Shown: in pieces, positions 1-11,242 of the stretch
Position numbering within the stretch: the stretch's first letter is position 1
Layout of the letters: each line of letters begins with the position of its first letter
Origin: Archegozetes longisetosus
Taxonomy: Eukaryota; Arthropoda; Arachnida; Sarcoptiformes; Trhypochthoniidae
Length of the DNA: 64,000 nucleotides
Reading direction: 5' to 3'
NCBI GenBank assembly: GCA_018873245.2
Contig: JAEMBT020000009.1
Location: forward strand, 17,267,794-17,331,793
The notes under the pieces: generated by a model
Told to the model about the DNA's origin: nothing
The model's database searches: none
Seen by the model: only the letters and a program-made list of their open reading frames with translations
Position numbers and translations under genes: made by a program

Positions 1-180
1 GGCACAAAATTTATTGACCAACTAATATAAAGTTTGAGGTGGGCTAAGCTTAAGATTAGAGTTTCTTATCATGAAGGTAAGCTTGAGCTTCGAGTTTATA
101 CCCATGGGATTGAGCCTATGGAACAAAATTTTTGGGTTTTTTCCTCGAAATTTTTATTCAAATTACAACTCTATAGTTAA

Positions 181-641
181 CCCTTCGAAGGAACTGTGGG
201 GTCTTTTTTGTCCTAACAATACTTTGAAATTCTGTTAAAAACAAACCATAAATGCAAAAAATCTAAAAAATTCTGTATTCTATCACAAACTATTTCTTAA
301 CAAAACTACATAATTTTCATTTTAATATTACTTATAATTAAAATTTTAAAAATAAATAAGTAAAGCAAAGTCTGGTGTCGTACCCCACCTTTCTATTCAC
401 GTAACTTTTTTTCGTAATATATTTCAATGCAATTTGGATGAATCCAATAAGAAAGGGGTTAACTGTGATGTCAAATGTTATGACTTGGATACAACACGAT
501 ATGTGAATGGAATAGTGGGGTATTTTTGTTTAGTCCTTGAGTTCTACGCATAATAAGCCCAGATTCGTCCAGGAAAGTTCCCGCGATTTTTTGACCCCAT
601 CTTTCCCTTTAAGTGATTCTAAACACAATTCCTTCGAAGGG
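181..641. mobile_element. piggyBac-like MITE with TTAA duplication
   Basis: The element starts CCCTTCGAAGG and ends CCTTCGAAGGG, flanked on both sides by TTAA (177-180 and 642-645). A CCC...GGG terminus with TTAA target duplication is the hallmark of the piggyBac superfamily. A second, subterminal inverted repeat is visible around 378-410 and 495-525 (TACCCCAC / GTGGGGTA with matching flanks). No transposase coding is seen in the 461 bp, so this is non-autonomous. The superfamily call rests on target site and termini only. Confidence 0.6.
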
Positions 642-645
642 TTAA

Positions 646-2072
646 AAGAAAATATTTTAATCTATTAAAAGTTAAATATTAATTTTTTATATTGCTTTTG
701 ACATTACCTGATAAGAAAATTTCAAGAATTGTACTGTCAATTTATTAAATTTTGAGTGAAATCAAAAGCTTAATGGTATGAACTCAACCCTAAGCTCAGT
801 TTATTGACTAGAGTAAAGACTGCTGTTTCTACAAACCAAAAGAATTATGGCAAAAACTTGATTTGAATCTTTCAATTAAGAACTTGGAGTGATTTTTATT
901 CTTGTTTTTCAGATCTAATGCATACTGGGAATACTCTTGATCATAAGTTTAATTTCTTTTATCATCCATTTAATCATGGTTCGAACTTGGCTTTCACTTA
1001 CAAGTTGAACAGCTTGCAACTTGAAAGAAATGTTAGATTCATATATAAAGATATTATTTTAATGAAATGACTCATGGAGTTGACTAAACTCATTCCAATA
1101 ATCAAACCATTAAAGTAGCTAATTGTTACGGCTGCTTAAATAATCGATTGAAAATACATTTTTAAATTATAAGATTAGGTTTTAATTTCAGTATGATAGT
1201 ACTTTAGAACGTGAAGTAAATAAGGATAAAATTAGATTTAACATTCATAGAATTGAATGACTACAAGTGTCTTAAATAAACCAATAATTAAATACACATT
1301 AAATATAAATTACGTTATATATAACAGAATTTAGATGAGTCAATGTAATGATAGCAGAAGTTTTTAATCATAATCACTAACTATTTTATCATATATTTCG
1401 TTACGAGTGTCAAATTGAATTCTCAATGAATATTAAATATAGAAATAGACTAAAGACATGAAACTGACTTGAATAACCAACTCATTCACAATAACGTTCT
1501 GATGATCTTAAAAATAAATTCAAAACTCAGTTATGTAAGAGTAAAACTGGCTTAAAATGCTCGAAACAGCATGCGAATCAATAAAAATTGGAAGCATGTT
1601 TTTTTTTATTAAATACAGTTTTAAAACGAATTTCCAAAATTTTTAATTCCATAACAGTTTCACTTTCTAAGACATTTTGTAAGTAAAAAATACTTGTTTG
1701 TTGAATTTGGCATAATAATAATTAAAAATTGAAATCTCATCGGCAGCTCTATCTTAGCCTCATCACTGGACTCAAATCTACATATTAAACATGCACTCAG
1801 AAAGCAGTATCGTTCACCTACTTTTGAAGCAAAATTATTATAAAGTAGTAATTGGTTAACATATATAAGGTATGCTCTGTATACGACAATTTTTAATTGA
1901 ATCAACATATCAAACTATTTTTTAAAGCCCATTACACTAAATAGCTCACAAATAAATTTTACTATCATGGGTTTTAAGCGATGTCTTCTGATATGAATTG
2001 AGGTTTCAAAAATTTGATTCACTTGAAATCAGTTATGGGATTAACTTGAACCAATTATAAAGTTCTTACACG
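646..2072. other. intergenic, no gene seen
   Basis: AT-rich DNA with only short chance open frames. No transposase motif, long inverted repeat or RNA gene was recognised. Confidence 0.5.
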
Positions 2073-2074
2073 TA

Positions 2075-2265
2075 CAGTCGTGGCCGATCAGTTTGGATGA
2101 TGCACCCAAAATGATATTTTCTACAAACATTTTTTGCATTACTAATTAGTATTATTAATAGAAAAGACAATAGCATTTCTATTAATAATACTAATTAGTA
2201 ATGCAAAAAATGTTTGTAGGAAATATCATTTTGGGTGCATCATCCAAACTGATCGGCCACGACTG
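2075..2265. mobile_element. near-perfect palindromic Tc1/mariner MITE
   Basis: Two 90-bp arms (2075-2164 and 2176-2265) are reverse complements with a single mismatch seen by eye, separated by an 11-nt spacer. The termini are CAGTCGTGGCCGATCAG and its complement, and TA flanks both sides (2073-2074, 2266-2267), as expected for Tc1/mariner target duplications. There is no coding capacity. The near identity of the arms implies recent insertion or recent arm homogenisation. Confidence 0.8.
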
Positions 2266-2267
2266 TA

Positions 2268-3118
2268 CAAAAAATAACGAATCGCTCAAAATTGGCAAAA
2301 TAATGAAATAGACATGGGGTTGTTATATCAATATTGTTTACTAATTAAGAGAAGATTTAATTCATCAGACATTTATTAAAAATTCTTTTTGTGTTGACTA
2401 AATTAATATAATAAATGATATGACGCAATGAATTTTAATTATGCGATTTACATTACATTTCAATTACATGCGTATTACCCCGAAAACTAATATCTGAAAT
2501 TTAATTTTAGTATAATATCAAATAAATTTATGATTTTTGAATTATGATTTTATTAATTGATATGTTATATAACAGTGTTCTCGATAAACTGATCTATGGA
2601 CCAGGTCCTACCAGTGAGATGAAAATTTGGTCCAATAAGAATGACTCATTATAAATGAGTCTTAACATATACGAATGAGTCAATATCATGTGATATTTTT
2701 TTTCATGCATAACAATCGTCAAATTTTTATGTTAATTCATTCAGAAATTTTTTTTCTATAAATTTTTAGTTCTTCCGTTAACTTGATCAATATTCTAACC
2801 CAGGAGACTAAAACTTATTGATATATAAAATAGATTAATGCTTCTCAAATGGTGGTGCGCTTATCAGTAGCTGGTACGAAAAGAGATATTTAGTAGTGGG
2901 TTCACCCTCTCAGACAAATCAAAATAATTCACACAAAAAATGGAAATTAAGTTCACTTTACGAAATGAAATTACTTTTGTATCTATTTTAACCAATACTT
3001 AGAATCTTGTGATAAATTTCATATCGAAATAAAGCGTAATTAATATAGATTCAGTTGACATGAAAAATCAAAAGATAAATTATGAAAACTGAAACACTTA
3101 AAGCATTGAACATTTTTT
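2268..3118. other. intergenic, no gene seen
   Basis: No gene recognised. A short cluster of ATGAGTC/GACTCAT words lies at about 2640-2690. The stretch 2838-2865 (CTTCTCAAATGGTGGTGCGC) looks like a hAT-type terminus but no partner end was found. Confidence 0.4.
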
Positions 3119-3149
3119 CAGTGCGGTAAAAAGTAAGTTCGGTTTAAGT

Positions 3150-3254
3150 TAGAGGATGATTTTTCTGAGAGTCTCTATTCTCAAGTCTTAGGATTCAACT
3201 CTCGATCTCGATCGGGAGTCTTGCCGTGAGTCTCGACTCTCAAATTATCCTCTA
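3150..3254. mobile_element. hAT-like MITE inserted in a Tc1-like element
   Basis: A 105-bp imperfect palindrome starts TAGAGGATGATTT and ends AAATTATCCTCTA. It is bounded by a perfect 8-bp direct repeat GTTTAAGT (3142-3149 and 3255-3262). An 8-bp duplication with TAG-type termini fits the hAT superfamily. Its position within the TIR of the surrounding Tc1-like element shows that it inserted later. Confidence 0.7.
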
Positions 3255-3399
3255 GTTTAAGTATTGATTACAAACTGAATAAAAGGGAATTCAATAAAAG
3301 TAAATGATCTGAATCAAAAATTAACGAATGATTTGGTGAACAAGTTGTTAATTGCAAGATGATAAAACTACATGAATTTTCGGAAACTGAGCGCTTCGT

Positions 3400-4015
3400 T
3401 ACGTATAAGAGGATTAACGGAGACTTGTATGTGGACATCACTAGGAAAGATTATTTGGTCCGATGAGTCTAAGTTCGGACTCGCTAACTCTAAAAGAAAG
3501 GTCAACATCTGAGAAACGCTGAGCGAAGGTCTTGATAACAAAATTGTAGCTCTGACTATGAAACACTCGAAGTCGGTTAAGGACTGGGGTTGCATTTCCT
3601 CATCTGGCATCGGGAAATTAGTTTAGATAACATCTAAAATGGGCGCTAAAATTCATCAACATTTTAGAGAACAATTGGATTGTAAGCACTAATCAAATGA
3701 AAATTCAAGGCAACTCTGTTTTCCAATCAGATAACGATCCGAAGCACATTTCAAAGTTAACGAATAAATGATTGTCCTAGAATCAAATTAATTTGTTGGA
3801 ATGGTCAGCCCAAAGCCCTAACCTCAACATAATAGAGCATTTGTGGGATCATTTGGACCGATTGGTGTCTACAAGTAGTCACAAATCGTGCGTGATCTTC
3901 ATAAACGCATTATTTAGGGCGTGAGATGAATCGGATCAGAAATGATCGAAAAATTGTTCGTAAGTGCGCCAGAGCGTTTGCAAGCAGTCTTTGACGCCAA
4001 ACGATTCGACATTAA
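3400..4015 (+). pseudogene. Tc1-like transposase, DDE domain, broken
   Basis: Translating the plus strand with frame changes gives the catalytic landmarks of a Tc1-family DDE transposase. The first aspartate is in IWSDESKFGLAN (about 3453-3485), followed by DWGCISSSGIGKLV (about 3580-3625). The second is in FQSDNDPKHIS (about 3720-3750), and the third acidic block is SPNLNIIEHLWDHLD (about 3812-3862). Several in-frame stops (for example after KRKVNI and KLTNK) and at least one frameshift make it non-functional. In the last block the usual SPD aspartate reads N. A transposase of this family cuts and rejoins at the element's own TIRs in the nucleus; this copy cannot. Confidence 0.8.
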
Positions 4016-4091
4016 ATATTAATTTAATTCTAAATAAATTCATTTTAACTAAAGAATTTTTGAGTGAACTTACTTTCCGCATTTTAACATT

Positions 4092-5647
4092 AACTAATGA
4101 ATTAATCGGAACTAATGTGTGATTCATTTTGAGTCATTATTTTCATAGAATTTTAAAAACATGAATATTCTATTAAAACGCGATATCAATTTTTACTTTG
4201 ATTTCCAATAAGGTTTCAATATTCGATCTATTTATCATACGAAGTGAGAGATAGGATGAATCAGCTAACGGTAATTGATCTGAGACACAGATTCGTTGAT
4301 ATAAAGACTGAAAGTATTTTAAATTTTCATCGTATGACTGATTAAGTTATTCACATAACACATCTCAATATAACGTCCCAATAATTTCACAAATAAAATT
4401 CTAGAACGGATTATCGAATCATAAACTTTTATCAAACCACTTACTGGAGCTCTTAATATTATAAACGAAATTACATTTGAATATAATTCTATTTTATGTG
4501 CAACTGAAGGGGCCCATAACCTATAGCTTTTTATGATCAAACATTTTCTTCAACAACTTTCTCTTCGGTCATTATATTTCAGACCTACCACTCGCAATCT
4601 TGCTTTTTATGTCCCCTCGATTCAGATTCTTCTGTAGAATGAAATTTGTTCTATTATTGGCATATCTTCATCAGCAAAGTAATCAATAGTATACTTTTGA
4701 ATTTTTAATTGCAAATTATAAAATCATACAACGCCTTCGCGAAGTGCTTTATGTTCCAGGGTCATTATTTAGTTGAGTTTTATGCTAACAGTAATGGTTT
4801 TCGTATCGCAACAAATCAATATTTATTTTAATGTTTTTGTGCATTTGACTGAAAGAAATTAGTACTTAACGAAGTCAAATAAACTTTGTCCGCAATTTTA
4901 TCTGAGGCATTAGTACAATTTATTGAATCAGTAAAATTGATGTCAGCTTTTAGTCGAATTAGCAGTACTCTTATCGTTCTCAAACATTTTCATCAAATAG
5001 TTTATTCGCCAAAATGTTTATGATTGCACATGCATAAAGATTTAATGCAAGTTTTAAGAACATTGAAATAAGGGTTACTTATTGACTCATACTAACTTCG
5101 TAGTTGTGTGAGTAAACTAACATCCATAGCTTTAAAATTGAGTTTTTATATCAAAGTCTAATTTGATTTTCATTACCATACCCAGAAAATATCTTAATTC
5201 TTGAAAATTTTCAAAACAGTATTTATGCAAAATTTTCCCCATCGAATTGAAGCATAATTATCAACATTTTAGCATGCAGACATGCAGTGCTTTTAGCATA
5301 AGTACATTATTAGCGTTTAATTACACAATGCTTGCATAGTTCTTTAGTATGTAAACTATTTAATGAAATCAGATTTCGCTAATAAGTCTAGAAGTGTAAC
5401 TTATTAAGTTAAATTTAAAATACTCTTCGGAATTGATGAATAGTCAAATAAAAGATAATTGCGAGCATTTTAATTAAATTAAATTTCGAGTAACTTTGAC
5501 TAGAATTCTAATTAAATTTTTTACTAATCTATGCTTAAAGGGAATAACAAATAAGCCTAACACTTCATTTTAAAACATTCAACGCATCCACTATTTGATG
5601 GACCTTTTCAAGAACTTAATGCTATATGAAGCATTTACTGTCTTCTA
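4092..5647. other. intergenic, no gene seen
   Basis: AT-rich, no recognisable coding or long repeat. Confidence 0.5.
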
Positions 5648-5649
5648 TA

Positions 5650-6146
5650 CCGTCGACCGAAAAGGCTATGAACTGATCCTAGATTAATCTATATAGAGTT
5701 TACTGACATTAATCAATATATGCATTCTTATTAATCAGTTTAGAACAATTCAACTTTAGATCTTGAGTCATGTTAATGATCAAATTTCCATAAAATACTG
5801 AGCCGACATTTTTTCAATAGTTGAAAATAGCATTTGTTGAGTTTATTGTCATTCCTTTAAAAACGTGTTATTAATTAAACATCATTTGAATTGAGTCATA
5901 ATTTGAAATTTTGAATAAAAGTATTTGATAAGTCTTATCATCCTATTCACTTTATAGTTCATCGATTGTCATTATGAATACTAAATTGACTTTCTATGAC
6001 TAAATATGATCATTATCTTAATTTGTTTGTTTTCTGTTATTTTATCCAAACTCATAGGAACCCAATGAGTTACCACTCCCTAAAGTTTATCATCTCTTAT
6101 ATATGATTTTAGAATTGATAAATATACAACATTTACCGGTCGACGG
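5650..6146. mobile_element. TA-flanked MITE, CCGTCGACC family, copy 1
   Basis: The element starts CCGTCGACCG and ends CCGGTCGACGG, flanked by TA at 5648-5649 and 6147-6148. The first about 45 bp (GAAAAGGCTATGAACTGATC and a following GATTAATC) resemble the ends at 34684-34770 and, inverted, 48215-48296, defining a family of three. There is no coding capacity in 497 bp. A Tc1/mariner origin is inferred from the TA duplication. Confidence 0.65.
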
Positions 6147-6148
6147 TA

Positions 6149-6679
6149 CGCTCTTGAAAAGTTTGTATATCAAAAGGCTTAAGTCTTATTGATACCTCAA
6201 AGGGACAACCATTTCTCATTACATTTATGAGATTAAAATCTCTTCACTCATATCTTATTTATGAACTATTGATAGTATCGATTGTTCAATATTTCAATAA
6301 AATTCATGTCTCTTTAAAGTTGTTGCGTTATTAAAATATCTCAAGGCGTTCATAAAACAGTAAATGCATCATATCCTCTGATTGGGGAGATCTAAAATTG
6401 AACCATTGTCTTAAGAGTCAAGTAATTTAAGTTATCTTATTTTGTTTCTCTATACAAATACATAGTAAATCAAATTATAAATGAACGAACGAGTATTTTG
6501 CGAATATATTGAAAATTTGGTGAAACAATCCTTAAAAATATTTGTTCTGTTATATTATTTCTAAATTCGACTTGTTCTTAGATCAAATTAATTTTTCCAT
6601 TTTTCTTCAAAACCACTTAAATAACCATTTACTATATTCAAACACATAATTCAGTGTGTGTGTGTGTGTGTGTGTGTGC

Positions 6680-6752
<73 letters not shown>

Positions 6753-8160
6753 CTTATTTAAATCTTGATGGCTTTCACTCAAGTTTCGTGAGCCCATGAA
6801 ATCGAACTCGCGGTTATATTAAAGTTCAGAATTAGGAATGAGAGCCAAATCTAGTCATAATAATCAGAAGCAAATGGAAATGTTCAGAACGCGTAATGTA
6901 TATGTGATAGAATTAGATCAAAACTAACCCACCGGCAAACCAAACTAATAATATTGTTGTCATGAAATCTGATAAAACTAGTTTACGTATGCATTTCCTA
7001 AGTCTCATACATAGTTATGATAAATACAGATGTGACGCTCTAAGGCGAAACACGTATCTGATGTTCAATTGAATATATCTGGTATTGAAATGTGGATACC
7101 TTTACATGTTAATTAAGCGCGAACTCAGAACAGGGCTTTTTAATATAAACAATTACTCAAATTATTAATATTGAAAACAGAACTAAATCACTCAACTATT
7201 ACAATTAATTAATATAACATCAAGTATTTATTGAAGTATATAAGTTTTGTACGAATGAGTTGAACGCTGACTTGACTGCTCCTAAACATAATGATTTTAA
7301 TTTAAGTCAAACTTAATGTTCAGCTAAATAACGCAAAAAACTTAAAGTTGTTAACTTGTCTACAAGCAAGTCAATATATTTATGCATTTTTAATAAATTT
7401 TCATATATTGAACAAACTTCATCTCATAATATGTTTTATTTTACTATGTATAGAATATTTAAATCCTAGTTCACTTTTCATGTTCCTTTAAATACGAAAA
7501 ATTCTAGGAAAATATTAGGTACTCTTTTGATTTAAAGCATCTCATTTATGAAATACTTTTTGCATTTCCATGGTTTTCATCACAAAATTCATGTGAAAAC
7601 GTGGATTAGTTTTTGAATTAGGAAATCATTTACAAGCTTTGAAAGTCGAGGTCTTCTCAATGTAAGCTTAACATCACATACATTTCTGATTCAATTTCGG
7701 TGATAATTATCTTATATTTAAACCATAACGTTACACAAGTTTAAAGGCTGAAGCACACATCAAGAGTAGCACTCATACAGTTGATTAGTTGATATGATCT
7801 CGACTGACAATTTACTCATATTAAGCTGTCATCAAGGTCAAACATTTTCACTTCTTTTAGTTTTATGATTTAAAACCATATTTATTTCGAGGAAAAAATT
7901 ATTAAATGCGATATCTTTAAGAAATTAATCACTTTGTGTCGTAAAACTAAGAGTAGTGAACATTTTTTGAACTTTTAGTAGTGGTGGTAGATTAATATGA
8001 GTGAATTCTCAATCGAATTCATATCAACTAGTTTATTGACTTTATGTTATTGACTATTTTTCGTTATGAATTGTAGCTTTTCGCAGTGTTTAGACAAAAG
8101 TTAGTTAATAATTTATTTGACACAATTCGTTAAGTATGTCTGCCAGTAAAATTTGCACTG
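6149..8160. other. intergenic, no gene seen apart from a GT repeat
   Basis: Contains the (GT)n tract at 6654-6752. The remainder shows no recognisable gene or element. Confidence 0.5.
6654..6752. repeat. (GT)n microsatellite
   Basis: About 99 bp of uninterrupted-looking GT dinucleotides with three GC interruptions (GTGC) near 6679, 6683 and 6749. The length makes it likely to be polymorphic. Confidence 0.95.
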
Positions 8161-8725
8161 ACAATGGAGACTTGAAACCGATTGGTGGAAATACCAGTTA
8201 AAATCGGTTGAAACTTCAAGATCAATGTATTTTAAACACTAGAATCGGCAAATTAGCCGCCTCTGGGACTATGATCATAATTAAATTAACGATTGATTTG
8301 TTAATTAATTATATAAGGCAATGCACGCTTTAAAAGTTTAGAGCAAAGTGATCATGCACTTTATTAAAATAGAGTTCTGTACGGATTCGCAAACTTTTAT
8401 GACAAAGTTGTAACATTAAAAACATTGAAGAACTCATTGTTTGTTGATCTAATTTAAGCTTAATAAGTTCATAAACTTTGTAATACAAGTTTGCGAATCC
8501 GTACAGAACTCTATTTTAATAAAGCGCATGATCACTTTGCTCTAAACTTTTAAAGAAGCTTGCATTGCCTCATATAATTAACTAACAAATCAATCGTTAA
8601 TTTAATTATGATCATAGTCCCAGAGGCGGCTAATTTGCCGATTCTAGTGTTTAAAATACATTGATCTTGAAGTTTCAACCGATTTTAACTGGTATTTCCA
8701 CCAATCGGTTTCAAGTCTCCATTGT
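8161..8725. mobile_element. long-arm foldback element
   Basis: Arms of about 250 bp (8161-8410 and 8473-8725) are reverse complements with few mismatches, separated by about 60 bp. The outermost paired bases are ACAATGGAGACTTGAAACCG and its complement. Outside the CAATGG/CCATTG termini a TGA triplet occurs on both sides, a possible 3-bp duplication, though this is weak evidence. There is no coding sequence. A transcript of either strand would form a long stable hairpin. The superfamily is unknown. Confidence 0.75.
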
Positions 8726-9906
8726 GAGTAGAGAAAAATGCTTTTACTAGACTTGCCAAGACTTTTCAGGCATACAAAGATAAAAGTTGATGCAATTGGC
8801 GAGCAGGAAGTGATATCAGTCTGAAATAAATCCTAATTTGATAATAAATACTTAATATTGTAACAAGATATCATGTTTCGGAAATAGTTATTTCTTATAA
8901 AAAGAAAACTCTTAATATTTGTCTCAATTTTTGTATCATGGCGTTAGTTCTCAGCTGCATGAAAGTTCTGAAAGTAACTTTACACGATGACCATAGTTTT
9001 ACAAAGAATATATAATTTCATAATAAATTTAGAATAAAATTTGTGTTCATTCCTATTTACTGCTATAATGTGTTTATAAATTAGAAAACTTCGAACTCAA
9101 TTTTCAATACTGAAATCAAAAGTATAGTTTCTTAGAGACTTCACTATTTCAAAAATGATTATTACGCACATCATAATGAAGCTGCTTTGGGCAGGTGGAA
9201 TCTGCAAAAGAAACTATGTACTCATTTTGTATCACAACACTAATCAAAAACTTTCGAACTATCAAAAGTGTAAATAAAAAATTTCTCTAAAAATCCATTT
9301 GTAAATAAAATTATACAAAACTCTAGATATTCTCTAATTGGAGAAAAGCTATTTCACTCTAAAACTGATTGAAAAAAAAATAAAACTATATAAACTTGAG
9401 ACATTATCTTGGAGACTTAAGAGTAATTCTTCTATAATTACATTTACTATTAATAAAAACACATAGATAAATATCGATCGTATTTAGATAACTCTGTCTA
9501 CAAGTAAAGACCATCTTCAGACTGCATCCAAATTGAATCAATTTATCGTACGTAGTTTCTCAAACGAATTCATACAGTTTTAATCTTTCCATTCACTTTC
9601 GACTCTCATAAATTCACTTCAGGTCAAGATGTAAGGCTCTGATAGTCGAAATCGTGATTTCTGTTGACAATGAGTAGTAGATGTAAAGCAGACCATAAAA
9701 ATATAAGTTTTGATTTCCGTTTTTCCTTTGAAAAAAATGATTTTGAAAGAAGTTCTTAAGAAATTGACTTCAGCACTTGTTTCATTCATTAATTGAATGC
9801 ATTCATTTTCAATCTGTAAAGTTATTTATCATTAAATTTATTTATTAATACATAATTGTAAATATAAAATATGAGTTATTCAAAAGATTATGTTAGAAAA
9901 TGTGGT

Positions 9907-9947
<41 letters not shown>

Positions 9948-10506
9948 TCATTCGTAACATTTCGATAGAATTTTTACGCAATGAAATAAAATTCACAAAA
10001 TACTTTACATCTCTTATTAAAATTGGCAAACAATTCTATTCCTATGTAAATCCACGATTTAGTAGTAGGTCACTAAAGACATTCGCAGAAATAAATTTTG
10101 AATTTTATAAACTATTATCATTATAGAATAATAAGTTTCTTAATACAAAGTTTGAGCTTTAAATCCGATGTTTAATTAAAACTTAGGCATTAAATCCTTG
10201 ATAAACACAGAGTTGTCGACTTTGACACTTTGGGCAAATGAGTTACTCTAAGTTTTAATAAGGTCAAGTTTATCAAATTTTTAGATTTTTACTTTTTGCG
10301 TCACTATTGTTCGATATTTGAATGCAATTCATGTAAAGGTCAAGTATATAGATATGAAATTAATATAATGGCTTACAATAAATTATAAATAAAACTATTC
10401 AAATATTACCATATAATGAAAATGTTTGGATAAATATGAAATATTCATTTATTTCTTTTTAAATTTGATCAATCTTAATAGAAATTAAACCGTTAAAATA
10501 GACAAA
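8726..10506. other. intergenic, no gene seen apart from an AAT repeat
   Basis: No coding or transposon signal recognised. The (AAT)n tract at 9908-9947 is listed separately. Confidence 0.5.
9908..9947. repeat. (AAT)n microsatellite
   Basis: About 13 uninterrupted TAA units. Confidence 0.9.
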
Positions 10507-11181
10507 GTAAAGATTAGAAATTGTTTATAATTCGATTCAGAGAAGCGTCAATAATAATAATAGTTAAAGAACAAATATATTACAATTTTTCGCATCATTT
10601 CATTTGCGTTCTTGGGTTGAATTTCAATAGCTATCAAATTAGAACAAAAGTCTATTCAATTTATTTAGCTAAAAATAAACTTAATAAGATTTAGATTTTT
10701 TCGCAATACTTCAGGTGTTAAACATAATAACGAAAGCAATTCAAAAAAATTAATTTTATTAATGATGTTCTAACTAAAGATAGCTTCATGTGCGAGAACA
10801 ATGGATTGAGTAATTTGGAGGTAATTTGTTGTGATGTACAGTAGAAAAGATCACTTCAAATTCAAAGACCAAATAAATGAAAGCTAAACATGTATTAGAA
10901 GACAAGATGTGGAACACTAGACATGCGTCACTTTTGTGGAGCATCACGGATAAAGTTATATTGAAGCTTATCAAAACTGCTGAATAATTCCTATAAAACT
11001 ACAGGAAAGAGTGTTATTCGAACTAAACACAAGTTTGGTAGACATCTGTAAACTTCTATTCAGTGAAAGAGTTTGTAAAAATCTCAGCCTTTAACATATT
11101 CTGAATAAATGTTTGTCAACTTTGTATTAAAATTATATTTTTGTTCATATAATTTAAAAGTGTAGTTAAGATTCAATTATT

Positions 11182-11189
11182 TATATAAG
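11182..11189 (+). promoter_or_regulatory. TATA-like motif upstream of GPCR copy 1
   Basis: TATATAAG lies 54 bp before the ATG, at a spacing that would place transcription start about 25-30 bp before the start codon. The same motif sits at 41529-41536 before the paralogue. In DNA this AT-rich such motifs also arise by chance. Confidence 0.4.
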
Positions 11190-11242
11190 AGAAACTTTTA
11201 TTGATTTAATATCGAATACCGTATCTGTGTCTAACTTGAAAA

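Larger units (their letters stand above)
3119..4090 (+). mobile_element. degenerate Tc1-like transposon with nested MITE
   Basis: The left end (CAGTGCGGTAAAAAGTAAGT, 3119 onward) matches, in inverted form, the right end at about 4066-4090 (GAACTTACTTTCCGCATTTT). Between them lies a broken Tc1-type transposase. A 105-bp hAT-like MITE (3150-3254) is inserted just inside the left TIR. The element is about 0.97 kb including the insert, shorter than a typical 1.3-1.6 kb Tc1, and the N-terminal HTH coding part is not visible, so it is probably internally deleted. A TA duplication could not be confirmed. Confidence 0.65.

Noticed and set aside
2838..2890. hAT-like terminus (CTTCTCAAATGGTGG)
   Set aside because: No partner terminus or 8-bp duplication found nearby.
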